From Protula sp. h YS-2021 (Eukaryota > Annelida > Polychaeta > Sabellida > Serpulidae): DNA of 64,000 bases. The translations under genes and the position numbers were made by a program. The stretch's first letter is position 1. Every line of letters begins with the position of its first letter. The notes below the pieces were generated by a model. The model did no database searches. It was not told the DNA's origin and saw nothing but the letters and a program-made list of their open reading frames with translations. Positions 22,250 to 36,719 of this stretch are shown here, in pieces. The DNA lies in assembly GCA_949752745.1 (NCBI GenBank), contig OX457026.1, positions 33,905,911-33,969,910 on the forward strand, written 5' to 3'.

Positions 22250-23345
22250 AGTTATTTAAGGTATTACTGAATGTTTTGTTTTTTGCCAAAACTACCTCTA
22301 ATTTTTTACCAATCAAAAAAAGTAATACCCAGGTGGATAGTAACGCCAGCCATCTTCACCTAAAACTTCAAAACAGTAAGACTATTTTCGCTACTTTTTC
22401 CGCCAAGTTTAAGCGAATCGCCAAAAAAGTAACAGATAGGTGGGCAACACTTACGCACCCTTTCTGCCGCCAAAATTGTAGTATGTTTCCATGAAAACTC
22501 TAGGAGATACGTTGTACAGAAAATAGGTTTTTGGTTAATATCTTCTCCAATTTTTGCGCTAGTGTTATTTACAATTACAAGGCAGTGGGGATATTTTCCT
22601 GGAGTTCGCTTTACTGAAAAGGTTTTGATTTTTCGCCTAAATTGTCGCTGATTGTTTGCAAGTATAACAAAAAGTAACAGCCAGTTAGATAATGTTGTCT
22701 ACTACAGTTGCGTAAAATTTCAAGACAGTAAGGCTATTTTCCTGGCGTTATCTAAGAGTTTATGGATTTTCTTATTTTTGCCAATATTTGGCCAATCACA
22801 AAAAGCCGTACAATCAAGGTACGTAAGAAGCCTGCTGCCTTTTCTTAAAATTTCAAAACTTAAAGACTATTTTCTGAAGATTTTACTGAAAACTTTATCG
22901 CCAAAATTTTTGCTAATTTCTTGGCCAGTCACCAAGAAAATAACAGCCAGATAGTAGTGCTTGCTACCTTAACCAAAAAATACCAAAAAAAAATAATAAT
23001 AGCCAGACAGGTAGCAACGTTTCGTCTTTTATTCTCACTTAAAATTTCGAAATACTAAGACTATTTTCCTGGAGATAGTTTTACGAAAGAATTTAATTTT
23101 TCGCCAATATTTTCTCCAATTTTTGGCACATCGCCAAAAAAGTTATATCCAAGTAAACACTTGCGCATACTACCTTCTCCAAAATTTTAGAACGTTTTCA
23201 CCAAAACCCTAGGAGGAGATACGTTTTAAATAACTTTGGTTTTTGGCCAATATTTCCGCCAATTTTTGGCAAATCGCCAAAAAAGTAATAGTCAGGTAGA
23301 TATTTAAGTCCGTTACCCACAGCCAAAATCTCAAGACATCCAGAC
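22250..23345. repeat. Array of diverged ~140-bp units (right part)
   Basis: Continuation of the array after the transposon insertion, with about eight further units showing CGCCAAAAAAGTAACAG, CAGGTAGATA and AAAATTTCAAGACAGTAAG blocks. Two units carry an extra AAAACCCTAGGAGGAGATAC segment, which links this family to the repeats at 48740-49010 and 59290-59710. Confidence 0.83.
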
Positions 23346-24330
23346 CAAAAACCTACCTACAACTGTTATAGCCCCTGAATTCTGTAAGAAGCTGTGGGTA
23401 AAAACTATATGTACCCTGTTTGTTTTCGTAGTGAAAACGCGGTGATTATATTTTCGTAACAAAACATGAAGTTACACCATGGGCTATGTTACCTTGTGCT
23501 ATGCTAATTCTTTTAGCTTCTACAGTTATGTCAGGTTTAATCTTTCTACTAAGTATTTATAACTCGAGTTATGAGCTCAAACAAAATAATGAACTACCTT
23601 CTGGATACAAAATGGTAAAAACATTTCAGAACATTTATGGTTTTCCCTTAGACCTCTTGTGAAAAAGTATTTACAAAATAGCAGCTAGAATAAATAATAG
23701 CATTACAGGTGAAGAATTCAGCTGCCGCAATTCACAACTGGAAAAATGCGAAACACAAAAGTTAGCAAATAAATATATAAAAAATAGGGGAAAAAATCAG
23801 GAAGAAACAAGAAAAGAAAGAAAAAAGAAACATAAAACTGAACAAATGAAAAGGGTTAACCAGTACAATATCTAGTGTAAATAGAATGGAATGTACATGA
23901 TATTGGAACATCCTACACATTGGTCTACCTCGAACACACTCCAGTTTTGTCATCTCACACTGTGAAGAACCAGAAAACTGGACACTAGTTTTGTTACATA
24001 CTAGCCGTTTGAAAAACAGCATCATGATTTAAATAAATAAACCCAGTTTAGAGACTAACGTGCCGGATTATTGTTTTCCAGATTCTTATAAGACGACACC
24101 ACAAACTTTTAAACGCACATTCAGCTACACTGATTTACAGTCCGCCTATCGCAGACAAACAGATAATGCACACTATAGTGCACTAAGCGGGCCATGACGG
24201 AAGGTACAAGTGTTTGTCCTTTTTCTTCTCATTCAGATACTGTAGACTGTGTTATCAGGCTTATTAAATTTAATGCTTGATCTTCGCCGCCAAACATGGA
24301 GGATGCCATGTTGGAAGTTATATGTATCTT
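23346..24330. other. Intergenic sequence, no gene seen
   Basis: AT-rich. A minus-strand frame at 23762-24025 is Phe/Leu-rich, low-complexity and without a motif. Confidence 0.45.
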
Positions 24331-24538
24331 GTCTAAAATAACAATCTAAAAATATCGATAATCCACATTTTGGTAGTTTTGGATTCATTCAGATAAAGGA
24401 CCAGAGTATCTTCAAAGGAGGGCGTACATAATTTGTCTAAAATAACATTCTAAAAATGTCGATAATCCACATTTTGGTAGTTCTGGATTCATTCAGATAA
24501 AGGACAAGAGTATCTTTAAAGGAGAGCGTACATAATTT
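24331..24538. repeat. Two-copy tandem duplication, 104-bp unit
   Basis: 24331-24434 is repeated at 24435-24538 with about seven differences, starting GTCTAAAATAAC and ending GCGTACATAATTT. It covers the 3' end of the LINE fragment that follows on the minus strand, so the duplication followed the insertion. Confidence 0.9.
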
Positions 24539-25105
24539 ACAATAAAGGTTTTCTTTAATTTTCGATCGGAAGAGATTTTTCTTGCAATATAAAATGTTGT
24601 GTACTACTTTAAATTGGAAAGATATCAATCTCCTTTCTAGTGTGCATTTTCTAGCCAAAGGAATGCTATTGTAAAAAAAGTTCGTCAGGTATTTGGTATA
24701 AGGTGTACCATTTATCCATCTGGGTAACAACCTTCAGCTTATTAAATTTGAATAATGAGGTGAAATCTGTGCTTTTAGCAATAGCATATTTCATTTTGCC
24801 ATCTGTTGTGATCAAGGTAATGTTATTTTATTTGGAGTTGTTTACTCTTGCTAGTGAGATAAGCCCTTTTTATTGCTTTCTTAACACCTTCAATGACCTC
24901 ATAAAAGACCAAAATATTGGTTCGAATAATCTATTTTTGCACAAGAGAATATATTTATCTTCACCGCAGAGGTCGTGGATTGATCGAACCATTTATCAAA
25001 CTGTCCTCTGCAGAAGACGCTTTTACCATTTATCGTAATGCGTTGATCATTCCAAATCACATGACTGCAATCTTTGACTTTTAGTAAGCAATAAAGGTAA
25101 TACAA
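24437..25105 (-). pseudogene. Dead LINE fragment (L1/Tx1-like ORF2 C-terminus)
   Basis: On the minus strand, two open frames (25105-24899 and 24730-24437) carry features of the C-terminus of LINE ORF2 proteins: VIWNDQRITINGKSVFCRGQ, a block of the form seen as 'xxWNNxxIxIxxKxIxxxxW' in L1/Tx1-type elements, and then RRLISFQFKVVHNILY with a following LYCKLC, which resembles the zinc-finger region after the reverse transcriptase. The two parts are in different frames with stops between them. The element is 5'-truncated and inactive. The family call comes from memory of motif shape. Confidence 0.55.
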
Positions 25106-26545
25106 TGAAAGATTTTATATGTAACCGTTTGCCTGGATAAACTGATCATTGATGTCTTGAACATTACTACAATTAGTGCAGACGGTATATGTAATGGCAA
25201 TATCAATTTTATTTGAAAAAAACTAAACAAAGTCTTGGTAACGAAAAATCATACTTCATTTATGACTTGTAAATTGAAACAAAATTTCAAATATATGTTT
25301 CTTTGCCTTTTATAGTATAATCATTGAGTTTGACTGTTAATATTCTTGATCTATGAACGGCAGTCAAAACCTCATATGTGCGGGCACATCTTATTGTTCA
25401 TTGTAAGAAAAAGTAAAAGACCAACATGTTATATTAATAAATACAAACAAAGCAGCCCCCTTAACTGTGTAACTGATACAAATTTTCTTCATTAATGGGA
25501 GTAATACAATTTTGTTATGCGGATATTTAATGTAATTTTTAATAGTGACTTTTCTAAGCTCGGAAGTATTCTCAATTTCAAAAGCAACTTTTCTTTAATA
25601 AATGCTTCCTAGTAGAGTTGATGTTAAATAATTTGTAATCAATTTTGTTCAACCTGTGCCTGTTTTAATTTATTAAAGGCTAGAATTACAAGGAACGTAT
25701 GCCAAATAAATACAAAAACACAACTACCGTTTAAGAACTAGTACAAAAGCCTGCAATCATTTTCCACCCCTATCAAGGTCTTTATCATGTTTAAAAGTAT
25801 AGTTTAATTATGCTTAGGCTGCCTTTTAAAAGGCATTTTAAAACTTGGTCGTGACAACTTTGTTTGCTGTGATACATCTTTCTTGTATTTTTGCCCTTTT
25901 TGACATTTTTGTACCAGTAAAAGAAAATCCACAGCAACATTATAAAATTTAAGCAAAGAACATATTGAAAAGGGAAGGAAATAACATGTTAGCGTTTATG
26001 TTTAAACACATCATTTTTGCTGATTTGCTTGTGTTTATATAGCATTTCTTATGAGCAACTGCTTTGTTTCTTTTCTTTATAAAATCTTGAAGTTGTTTGT
26101 TTAAGGCAGAATTACACTGTAACTAGCTAGCTCATCATTTTGTCCCCCTGATGTTTTGTTCCAACACACGTAAAATACGTCATCAAAATCGTGACATTAA
26201 TTATATATCATATCATATTGCAACAGAGCTTTGCTAGTTTTATAGATCTATTTATAGATCTATTTTTATTCGTCTAGGCTATAGAAAGTTTATAAATAAA
26301 ACAGACAGTGTAAAAATAAGGAATATCCCCGAAACAATCGGACATTTTAAACTGAAGAGGAAAACAAAAGTTTTTATGAAAGAAATTTCTTTGCGACAAT
26401 AATAATTATTGATTTATACGAACTAATCTTAAAGTAATAAAAGTTATTGCAACTCCTCCGTTGTAGCGTATTATTGTTTGAGCCGTCACAATTTAGTTAT
26501 CTACCGATTTGCATGTCGTCATAGAGTATTTTGTAGGCTTTTTAA
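25106..26545. other. Intergenic sequence, no gene seen
   Basis: Strongly AT-rich unique-looking sequence without a long open frame, inverted repeat or tandem repeat that I can support. Confidence 0.45.
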
Positions 26546-26552
26546 TGGTACC

Positions 26553-27091
26553 TTTTGTAATGTAATGTAATGTAACATTTTTATAACGCTTAATCAACCA
26601 GTTTGCTCTAAGCGCTGAACAATGTCAATATATTTAATCTAAGGTATCTAAAAAAATGTATCTCGAAAAATAATGATAATAATACTTTGAACTAAAAGCT
26701 GTAGCAATCAAACTAAAACATTCTTTTAACAAAATAATCATAATTGTTCATAAGCGTCTTTAAAGAGATGCATCTTTAATTTCTTTCGAACGGTTACTAA
26801 GTTTGGAGAGCTCCTGATTTCATCGGGAATATTGTTCCAAATGTTTGGGGCCGATACCGCAAATGCGCGATCACCACACTGTAATTTGGTTTTTGGAATG
26901 TCCAGAAGTAATTGGGATCCCGACCTCACAGATCTTTTTGGTTTATGGATCACTAAAAGCTCTCTCAGGTAGGTTGGTTGATTTGTCGCAAGCACCCTAA
27001 ACGTCAATACTTTTGTGTTGGGACATGGTGTTGTGACTGTTGTGGTGCATATTTGGGTGTTTTGTTTAAGTACCTTGAATTTTTTAGACAT
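26553..27091 (-). pseudogene. Dead LINE fragment (CR1/Rex/jockey-like ORF2 C-terminus and 3' tail)
   Basis: A minus-strand frame (27091-26738, 117 codons) carries RSVRSGSQLLLDIPKTKLQC followed by GDRAFAVSAPNIWNNIPDEI and a final KKLKMHLFKDAYE. This is the familiar end of the reverse-transcriptase ORF in CR1/L2/jockey-type elements (GxRAFxxxxPxxWNxLPxxI, then KxxLKxxLF). The stop is followed by a short 3' UTR and an (ACATT)n tail (26555-26575 read on +). Such short repeat tails are usual for this clade. It is 5'-truncated and starts inside ORF2. It is not a host gene. Confidence 0.75.
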
Positions 27092-27179
27092 TTCTTTGAG
27101 TGTTTATTGAAGTGTCTTGAGTTTTGTAAAAAAAAAAAAAAAAAGAGTTTTGAGTGTTTTTATTTCGTGATTTGAGCGT

Positions 27180-29063
27180 CTTAATAAAGCGTTTTGATTG
27201 TTTTGATATAGAGTTTATATGTTATGTTATATTGTTCTGAGCATTATACAGGAGTGCCTTGAGTGTTTTGATACAGCATTTTCAATGTTTTGATACGTTA
27301 CTTCGAGTGTTTTGTTATACTCTGAATATCGTATACTAGTGTTTTCAGTATTCTGATGTGTGTTTTGAATGTTTTGAAGAATTACTCAAGTGTACAAGCT
27401 TAAGCGGCAGGCGCTGAAGAAGTAATCCATATCCAGCTTGAAATATAATTTTTGTGTAATATTTCACAGGTTTAAAATAATAAAATTCCATTGAATTGGC
27501 TTAATAAACAGACAGTGCATATTCAAGTATTTATGTATCGATTAATTGTTACTCCCATGCCTCGAAGGAAAAAGGCAGACATTATATTTAAAAAAAGAAC
27601 AATGGCAAAATCGTGATGTCTGTTGCAAGGTTGTTATTTAGCATATTCCACAATACCTATCAGATATGCACTGTTGAACTGCACTTAATATCTTGTGCAA
27701 TGCATTTCATTGGCATTTCTTTGGTGCTATTATTTTACTCATTGCGCAATAATAAAGTTGTGACTAATAAAGCGGTCAATATTTTTAAAGCTGATCGTCA
27801 TTGGGTCAAAGAGAACCAATACCTCAAACAAGAATACAAATAAGATATAAATTTTTGCCTCGATATGATTTTTACTATTAATGACTTCCCAACCTCCCAC
27901 TATGGGGTGTCGAAGTTGGAGGGATAAATATCTTTTTTGACATTGGTTTGACAAATTTGTTATCTTAATTTAGGTCTTTAATAACGATGACGACACGTTT
28001 TTTATCTTTCGCTATATTTTTTATAAAATATGGCATAAAAATATATTGAGAAACTGGCACAGGTAATGCACTACAAACTTAAGATATTATCGAATTCGCA
28101 CAAGGTTAAGAATACCAACATCGATTTATTATTTTTCGCTCCAGTAACAGGTCATAGCTTCAACAGATTAAACATACAGCACCATTAATTATTTTATTTT
28201 TAATTTTCAGATGCATGTCAACAGCTAATACAATTTAAAATTTTTGATAACATTTTGCAGAACGGAATACATAAAATGGAGAATTTGAGAGAGTGATAAA
28301 TATGAATTTCCGTAGGAAGAGCCAAGTTATTCATGCTCTTAGATTCTGGTGGAAAATGTTACTTGGCGCGATGAAATTCTCCCAGTGTTCGCTAAATTGG
28401 CTGACAATTTAGCTCTGTTCTGGTGCTGATAAAACACTATCCCTTGTATAAGAAGGTATAAAAAACCTTTCAGTATCGGCCTTAATGTGTGAAATCTATA
28501 AAAAGAATATAAATTGCATTTGTTTGAGGACAATGTAAAGAAACAGTGACATGACATTAAGCCTCATTTGCTGAAAAAGGAATGTTACCGTTGTCAACCA
28601 CACCTACGTCTGTATACTATATGTAATGAGTATTTGATGCGTGCATTAAAAATGCTAAACATCAAATATCAAGCATGAAATGATGAGAAGAAACCACAAA
28701 AATACAATTTTGGATAATTTAAGGGCTATATAGACTTGGGGAGGCTATACAAAGGATTTTCAAACAACCTCAAAGGTATCACAAATTACTGCAGGGTTTA
28801 GTTACCAGTTACTGGAAGGTTTTGTACAAACTTGGTGTTTTTCAATGTCAGTGTTTGTCCCATCATATCTTGATGCAACTAGATACCTGAAATTCAGTTG
28901 CAACACCAAATCTTTTCCGCAAAGTGGATAGTGCCAATAGCAAATCATGGACACTCTTAAAACAGTCTGCGATTTATACTGAATTAAATCCAGTTGCATA
29001 ATATTATTTTTTTCTATGTGGCTGTTTTTTATACGGTATGGTTTAGTGATCTGGAATAGAAAA
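27180..29063. other. Intergenic sequence, no gene seen
   Basis: 27200-27380 has a loose GTGTTTTGA-type periodicity (GAGTGTTTTGATA, CAATGTTTTGATA, GAATGTTTTGAAG). The rest shows no feature. The left breakpoint of the 4.7-kb duplication is at 29064. Confidence 0.45.
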
Positions 29064-29331
29064 GTATGCCAAGTAGTATATTTATATTGTTGTGTACTCT
29101 GATATCTGAAAATAGAATGGGCTAGTGACGTATTGCGGAAACCCATCGAGATTGGTCAAGACAAAACGTACGTGACTCACCTAACCAGATACATCGTGAA
29201 ATCTCGGTCAATCGCACTCTCTTCCATTCGCCACGAGGAGATCCGTCCTTTCGAACAAAACTAAGAACTAATATAAGTGCAGAATATCTCAGTAATATGT
29301 GAATAATCAATTTTATAAATTACAAAAATAT

Positions 29332-29827
29332 GAATCCCGGTCATCTGCCCCTCCCCGGTCAACTGCCCCCTTTTTTGCAACCCGGTCGACTGCCCCCCCC
29401 CCCTTCAAAGTGGAGGGGTGGTCGCTTGCCCCCGCCATATACTATTTTTCTTGGGTTCTTGGCTTACAAAGACACAATAAATAAACTTATATTAATTTTA
29501 TTGAATGTTTTGCACCTCGGTAACTTGCTATTCACCAATAGGAAACTAATTGCAATTAGAATTGCAATTAGTTTAAGGATCAGTCTCTCCTAAGATCAAT
29601 ATTGGTGAATAGATCAATGAAGATCATTTGTTTCAGAGACGAAGTAGACGGGGACATCACAATTGCCTAATTTTTTAAAGAATTTTTTTTCACTAAAAAA
29701 GGAGGGCAGATGACGACCCCGTCAAATTGCAGGGGGGGGAGGGGGGGCAGTCGACCTGGTTGCAAAAAAAGGGGGGGGGGGGCAGTTGACTGGGGGCAGT
29801 TGACCGGGGGGCAGATGACCGTTTACC
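29332..29827. mobile_element. Foldback-like element A (GTCAACTGCCCCC arms), copy 1
   Basis: Left arm 29332-29425 holds iterated GGTCATCTGCCCC, GGTCAACTGCCCCC and GGTCGACTGCCCCC subunits. The right arm (29701-29827) holds the same subunits inverted, both interrupted by TTTTTTGCAACC. One end reads GGTAAACGGTCATCTG, the other GAATCCCGGTCATCTG. A 9-bp direct repeat CAAAAATAT flanks it (29323-29331 and 29828-29836). The centre has smaller palindromes (CTATTCACCAATA with TATTGGTGAATAG; AATTGCAATT). No coding capacity. Confidence 0.85.
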
Positions 29828-31101
29828 CAAAAATATATATCGGTAGTTTGACTCGCGGTGGTTCGCGGCAGTTTTGTGAGAGGCTCATATGGCAAGGCTC
29901 GTGCATGAATGTCCCTAGTCAGTCCTAGTCTTAGCCATGGAGTTTGCGAAAGGGGGTTAAAACGAACACAGTGCGTTAAAAATGCTGCAATCCAGTGAAG
30001 CTACTCGAATAAAAGTAGGCTCGCTTTGGGTAAACTGTATTTTCGCTGCCTCTAGTAAAAAAAATCAAGCATTAACAAAACTACATAATAAAGATATCAA
30101 TTGTGAATCCACGACAATTGATCTAACGACAAGTGATTTAAATAGCCAAGAGTTCAAAAAGTGATCTCAGTTCCCAAGCCTCTATTTTTCACACAATCCT
30201 AAGGATTACTGGCTCACTGACTGCAACAGGTAATAACGTCCCTGACATTGTACGAAATCAGTGGGAATTTTTATTTGTGTGGAGCAGTAAAGTCTGTGGA
30301 CTTGTTTTATGTTGAGGGCTCTGAAATGAACTCCGAAGTAGTAGGCAAGTCTAGTAGCTACACATGAACCGGTTTTGAATGAACTCCGGAAAAACTCCCC
30401 TTCGAGACCAGGAATTACCACCAGCAGTAACTCAGGCAGGTAAGGCATTCCAAAATGTTCAAAATCAAGAGGGATACCATCGCTTGTACATAATTAACCA
30501 ATCCACCCCTATACTGCCTTTCTCCTTATATACATAAACAGGTTGCTGCTCACGATGCTGCATGGCTGAATTTGGTGAAGAAGGCATGAGAAAGAGCGAT
30601 TTATGTACTTTGTAGGCAACTTCCTTGAGAATAGACGCTTAACCAATGAGCACAAAGCATGACAAATAGCAGCATGGCGATATGGCTACATGATGGCTGG
30701 GTTGGACACCGTGGGTCCTCGCTGACGAGAATTTGGGGGACCGAAAGTTTGCTTGTCACGGGCCGAGTTTAGTTTGAGTTTGTTTTAACCAATCAAAAGC
30801 CAGAGAAAAATTTCGCTCCTTTTCTACCGAGGAAGTGTCACAAAGCATGCACTTGCGACCGTTTTAAGCTAAACTAAACGAACATTATTTCTTTAAAAAT
30901 ACATGTGTTGGTTTCATAAGAACGACGTGTGGATGCAAATTCTGACTTAGTGAAACTAAATGCAGTCAATGTACATATAAATTATCGACTGCGGATTACG
31001 CACAATTTTTGTATGTCCTTTCAAAAAGTGGGAATTTTCAAGGGATAAAGGCGTTATAAGTTCTTATTTAAAAACAATAAATCACTTAAACCTGATGCAC
31101 A

Positions 31102-31956
<855 letters not shown>

Positions 31957-34047
31957 TGATGCACATGGCGTGAGAGTAAAGGCTGGGTGAAGGGGGGGGT
32001 GGGGGGCAACGTCCCCAAAGGAAAGCAAACACAACACCTGCAATTGTGGGGCATCAAAAATACCACCCAATTGCAGGGTTTCCCGTTAGTGCGAAGCGGT
32101 GACTCTACCCCCTCCCTCTCCCCTCCCCACCCTAAAGTCAAATAGGGCCACTTAAGGAATTCTTTTCATTTCCCATTTTGGCGCATTGTGGAACCTTTCT
32201 TGTATTTTCTTCAGAAAAACGCCACGCCATTGCGAATAAGATTTTTGTGTCCATAAAAAAATGTCAGCACGTTAAATTGCCATTGATCATTTTGACAAAC
32301 CCCATAAAGGTCTGGAGATCAACTACATTTAGTCTTTAACCCCACCCTAATTTGACAGGAAGTCAGGGAGTGCAAGCAACCTTTAATCACTTTAAAGTGG
32401 TCCAGTTGAAGTGTATTAGCACCAGATAATTATGAGATGGCATGTTGTTCGGGTTAATGCAGATTAAACACAGCTCAAGGGTAGAAATGCCTTGTTTCAA
32501 TCGTTGCAATAGGGCGGCGAATTTCCGGAGACAACGACTCTAGTAGGTGTTGATACCACCTCACAGTGTTGCTAAGCAACATTATCGAATCTACAGCGCC
32601 ATATGCAGTAGCAGCCAATTAAAGGATAGATAAATCGAAAAATTGTTTTAATAACTTAAGTGTAGACATAAATAGAGTTATATACAATAACACCAGTAAA
32701 ATAAGGAGTGGGGTTGGATTCAATACTTTACTGTGAAGGGTAGGTCTTTGCCACCTCCCCCCTCCGCCTCCACCCCATCCCTCTTTCTATATTTTTTGTG
32801 GAACTGCTCCTTCAGCTTTTGGCAGCGAGCCAGTGCTTACCAGCAGGGATGTAGCTGGCCAGACTGTCAAGCTGCAGTGAGTAACAGCCTAAATCCTTGT
32901 TAAAAAATATCCGGCCAGAACTGAGGTTCGACGCCGCAGGGCTTGTATGGGAGGGGCTAGGTGTTTTCTACTTTCATTTTTTTTATTTACTCTTGTTATT
33001 CTTGCCCTTTGCAGCCTTTTTTGTTAAGGAAAATACAAGCGTTACTCTTTGTTATCCCACATGGGTTTCGGTATATGGTTCATCATATTGCAACAGCATC
33101 TACAACTGCCGATCAGTTTCAACACATGTTTACCACATGGCAAGTCCAATCCAATACACTTACTAAGATATGTTAACCGCATGCGGTAACCGCATTATCA
33201 TGTGGTAACCACATGTCACCACATTTTGAAAATAGTCATCATGTAAGAGACTATGATAAGATATCCCTAGTCAAAATTGGACTCTGGAAAACATTTTGCA
33301 ATATCAGCATTGAAAATGTGATATCAGTGGTATAATTTGTGATATCAAAACCTCATTATTGATATCAAAAGTAATAACAGTTAAAATATCCCATCGTAGA
33401 CACCCTGCCGTTCACGTCTACATCCACGTGTTCCACTTTATTCAAGAAAGTGGCCAAAATGACGTATCCCTTCTTCAAAAGACTAATAGTATCTCTATTG
33501 GAATACAGGATTTTGAGAAGCTTGCGTTTGATTGGTCATTAGAATCATCACGTGATGCTTCCCTTCTGCACATTTTACGTTTTACCTTTTTTTCCTTCGT
33601 ATGGGTAACGCCTCTTCACGACTGTTATTTAACAGTCTCACATCCTTCACGTCTGTGCTACTTAATGCGAAGAATGATGGAATATCTCTCTGATTTTCCT
33701 TCGTTTTAGTCCCTGGCAATGTGCACACATAGCAATTAAAACCTGTGACGGAGTGGAGGAAAAACTAGAAACTGCCTTGGTATGCCAAGTAGTATATTTA
33801 TATTGTTGTGTACTCTGATATCTGAAAATAGAATGGGCTAGTGAAGTATTGCGGAAACCCATCGAGATTGGTCAAGACAAAACGTACGTGACTCACCTAA
33901 CCAGATACATCGTGAAATCTCGGTCAATCGCACTCTCTTCCATTCGCCACGAGGAGATCCGTCCTTTCGAACAAAACTAAGAACTAATATAAGTGCAGAA
34001 TATCTCAGTAATATGTGAATAATCAATTTTATAAATTACAAAAATAT

Positions 34048-34543
34048 GAATCCCGGTCATCTGCCCCTCCCCGGTCAACTGCCCCCTTTTTTGCAACCCG
34101 GTCGACTGCCCCCCCCCCCCCCTTCAAAGTGGAGGGGTGGTCGCTTGCCCCCGCCATATACTATTTTTCTTGGGTTCTTGGCTTACAAAGACACAATAAA
34201 TAAACTTATATTAATTTTATTGAATGTTTTGCACCTCGGTAACTTGCTATTCACCAATAGGAAACTAATTGCAATTAGAATTGCAATTAGTTTAAGGATC
34301 AGTCTCTCCTAAGATCAATATTGGTGAATAGATCAATGAAGATCAATTGTTTCAGAGACGAAGTAGACGGGGACATCACAATTGCCTAATTTTTTAAAGA
34401 ATTTTTTTTCACTAAAAAAGGAGGGCAGATGACGACCCCGTCAAATTGCAGGGGGGGGGGGAGGGGGGGCAGTCGACCTGGTTGCAAAAAAGGGGGGGCA
34501 GTTGACTGGGGGCAGTTGACCGGGGGGCAGATGACCGTTTACC
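34048..34543. mobile_element. Foldback-like element A, copy 2
   Basis: Copy of element A carried by the segmental duplication. C/G tract lengths differ from copy 1 while the rest is nearly identical. Confidence 0.85.
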
Positions 34544-35817
34544 CAAAAATATATATCGGTAGTTTGACTCGCGGTGGTTCGCGGCAGTTTTGTGAGAGGC
34601 TCATATGGCAAGGCTCGTGCATGAATGTCCCTAGTCAGTCCTAGTCTTAGCCATGGAGTTTGCGAAAGGGGGTTAAAACGAACACAGTGCGTTAAAAATG
34701 CTGCAATCCAGTGAAGCTACTCGAATAAAAGTAGGCTCGCTTTGGGTAAACTGTATTTTCGCTGCCTCTAGTAAAAAAATTCAAGCATTAACAAAACTAC
34801 ATAATAAAGATATCAATTGTGAATCCACGACAATTGATCTAACGACAAGTGATTTAAATAGCCAAGAGTTCAAAAAGTGATCTCAGTTCCCAAGCCTCTA
34901 TTTTTCACACAATCCTAAGGATTACTGGCTCACTGACTGCAACAGGTAATAACGTCCCTGACATTGTACGAAATCAGTGGGAATTTTTATTTGTGTGGAG
35001 CAGTAAAGTCTGTGGACTTGTTTTATGTTGAGGGCTCTGAAATGAACTCCGAAGTAGTAGGCAAGTCTAGTAGCTACACATGAACCGGTTTTGAATGAAC
35101 TCCGGAAAAACTCCCCTTCGAGACCAGGAATTACCACCAGCAGTAACTCAGGCAGGTAAGGCATTCCAAAATGTTCAAAATCAAGAGGGATACCATCGCT
35201 TGTACATAATTAACCAATCCACCCCTATACTGCCTTTCTCCTTATATACATAAACAGGTTGCTGCTCACGATGCTGCATGGCTGAATTTGGTGAAGAAGG
35301 CATGAGAAAGAGCGATTTATGTACTTTGTAGGCAACTTCCTTGAGAATAGACGCTTAACCAATGAGCACAAAGCATGACAAATAGCAGCATGGCGATATG
35401 GCTACATGATGGCTGGGTTGGACACCGTGGGTCCTCGCTGACGAGAATTTGGGGGACCGAAAGTTTGCTTGTCACGGGCCGAGTTTAGTTTGAGTTTGTT
35501 TTAACCAATCAAAAGCCAGAGAAAAATTTCGCTCCTTTTCTACCGAGGAAGTGTCACAAAGCATGCACTTGCGACCGTTTTAAGCTAAACTAAACGAACA
35601 TTATTTCTTTAAAAATACATGTGTTGGTTTCATAAGAACGACGTGTGGATGCAAATTCTGACTTAGTGAAACTAAATGCAGTCAATGTACATATAAATTA
35701 TCGACTGCGGATTACGCACAATTTTTGTATGTCCTTTCAAAAAGTGGGAATTTTCAAGGGATAAAGGCGTTATAAGTTCTTATTTAAAAACAATAAATCA
35801 CTTAAACCTGATGCACA

Positions 35818-36719
<902 letters not shown>

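Noticed and set aside
19140..23345. CRISPR-like array
   Set aside because: Units are diverged, about 140 bp long and without constant repeat plus unique spacers, and the DNA is eukaryotic.
29982..30448. 60-codon plus and 80-codon minus frames conserved in both duplication copies
   Set aside because: Conservation reflects the recent duplication, not selection. No motif is recognised and no splice context is visible.
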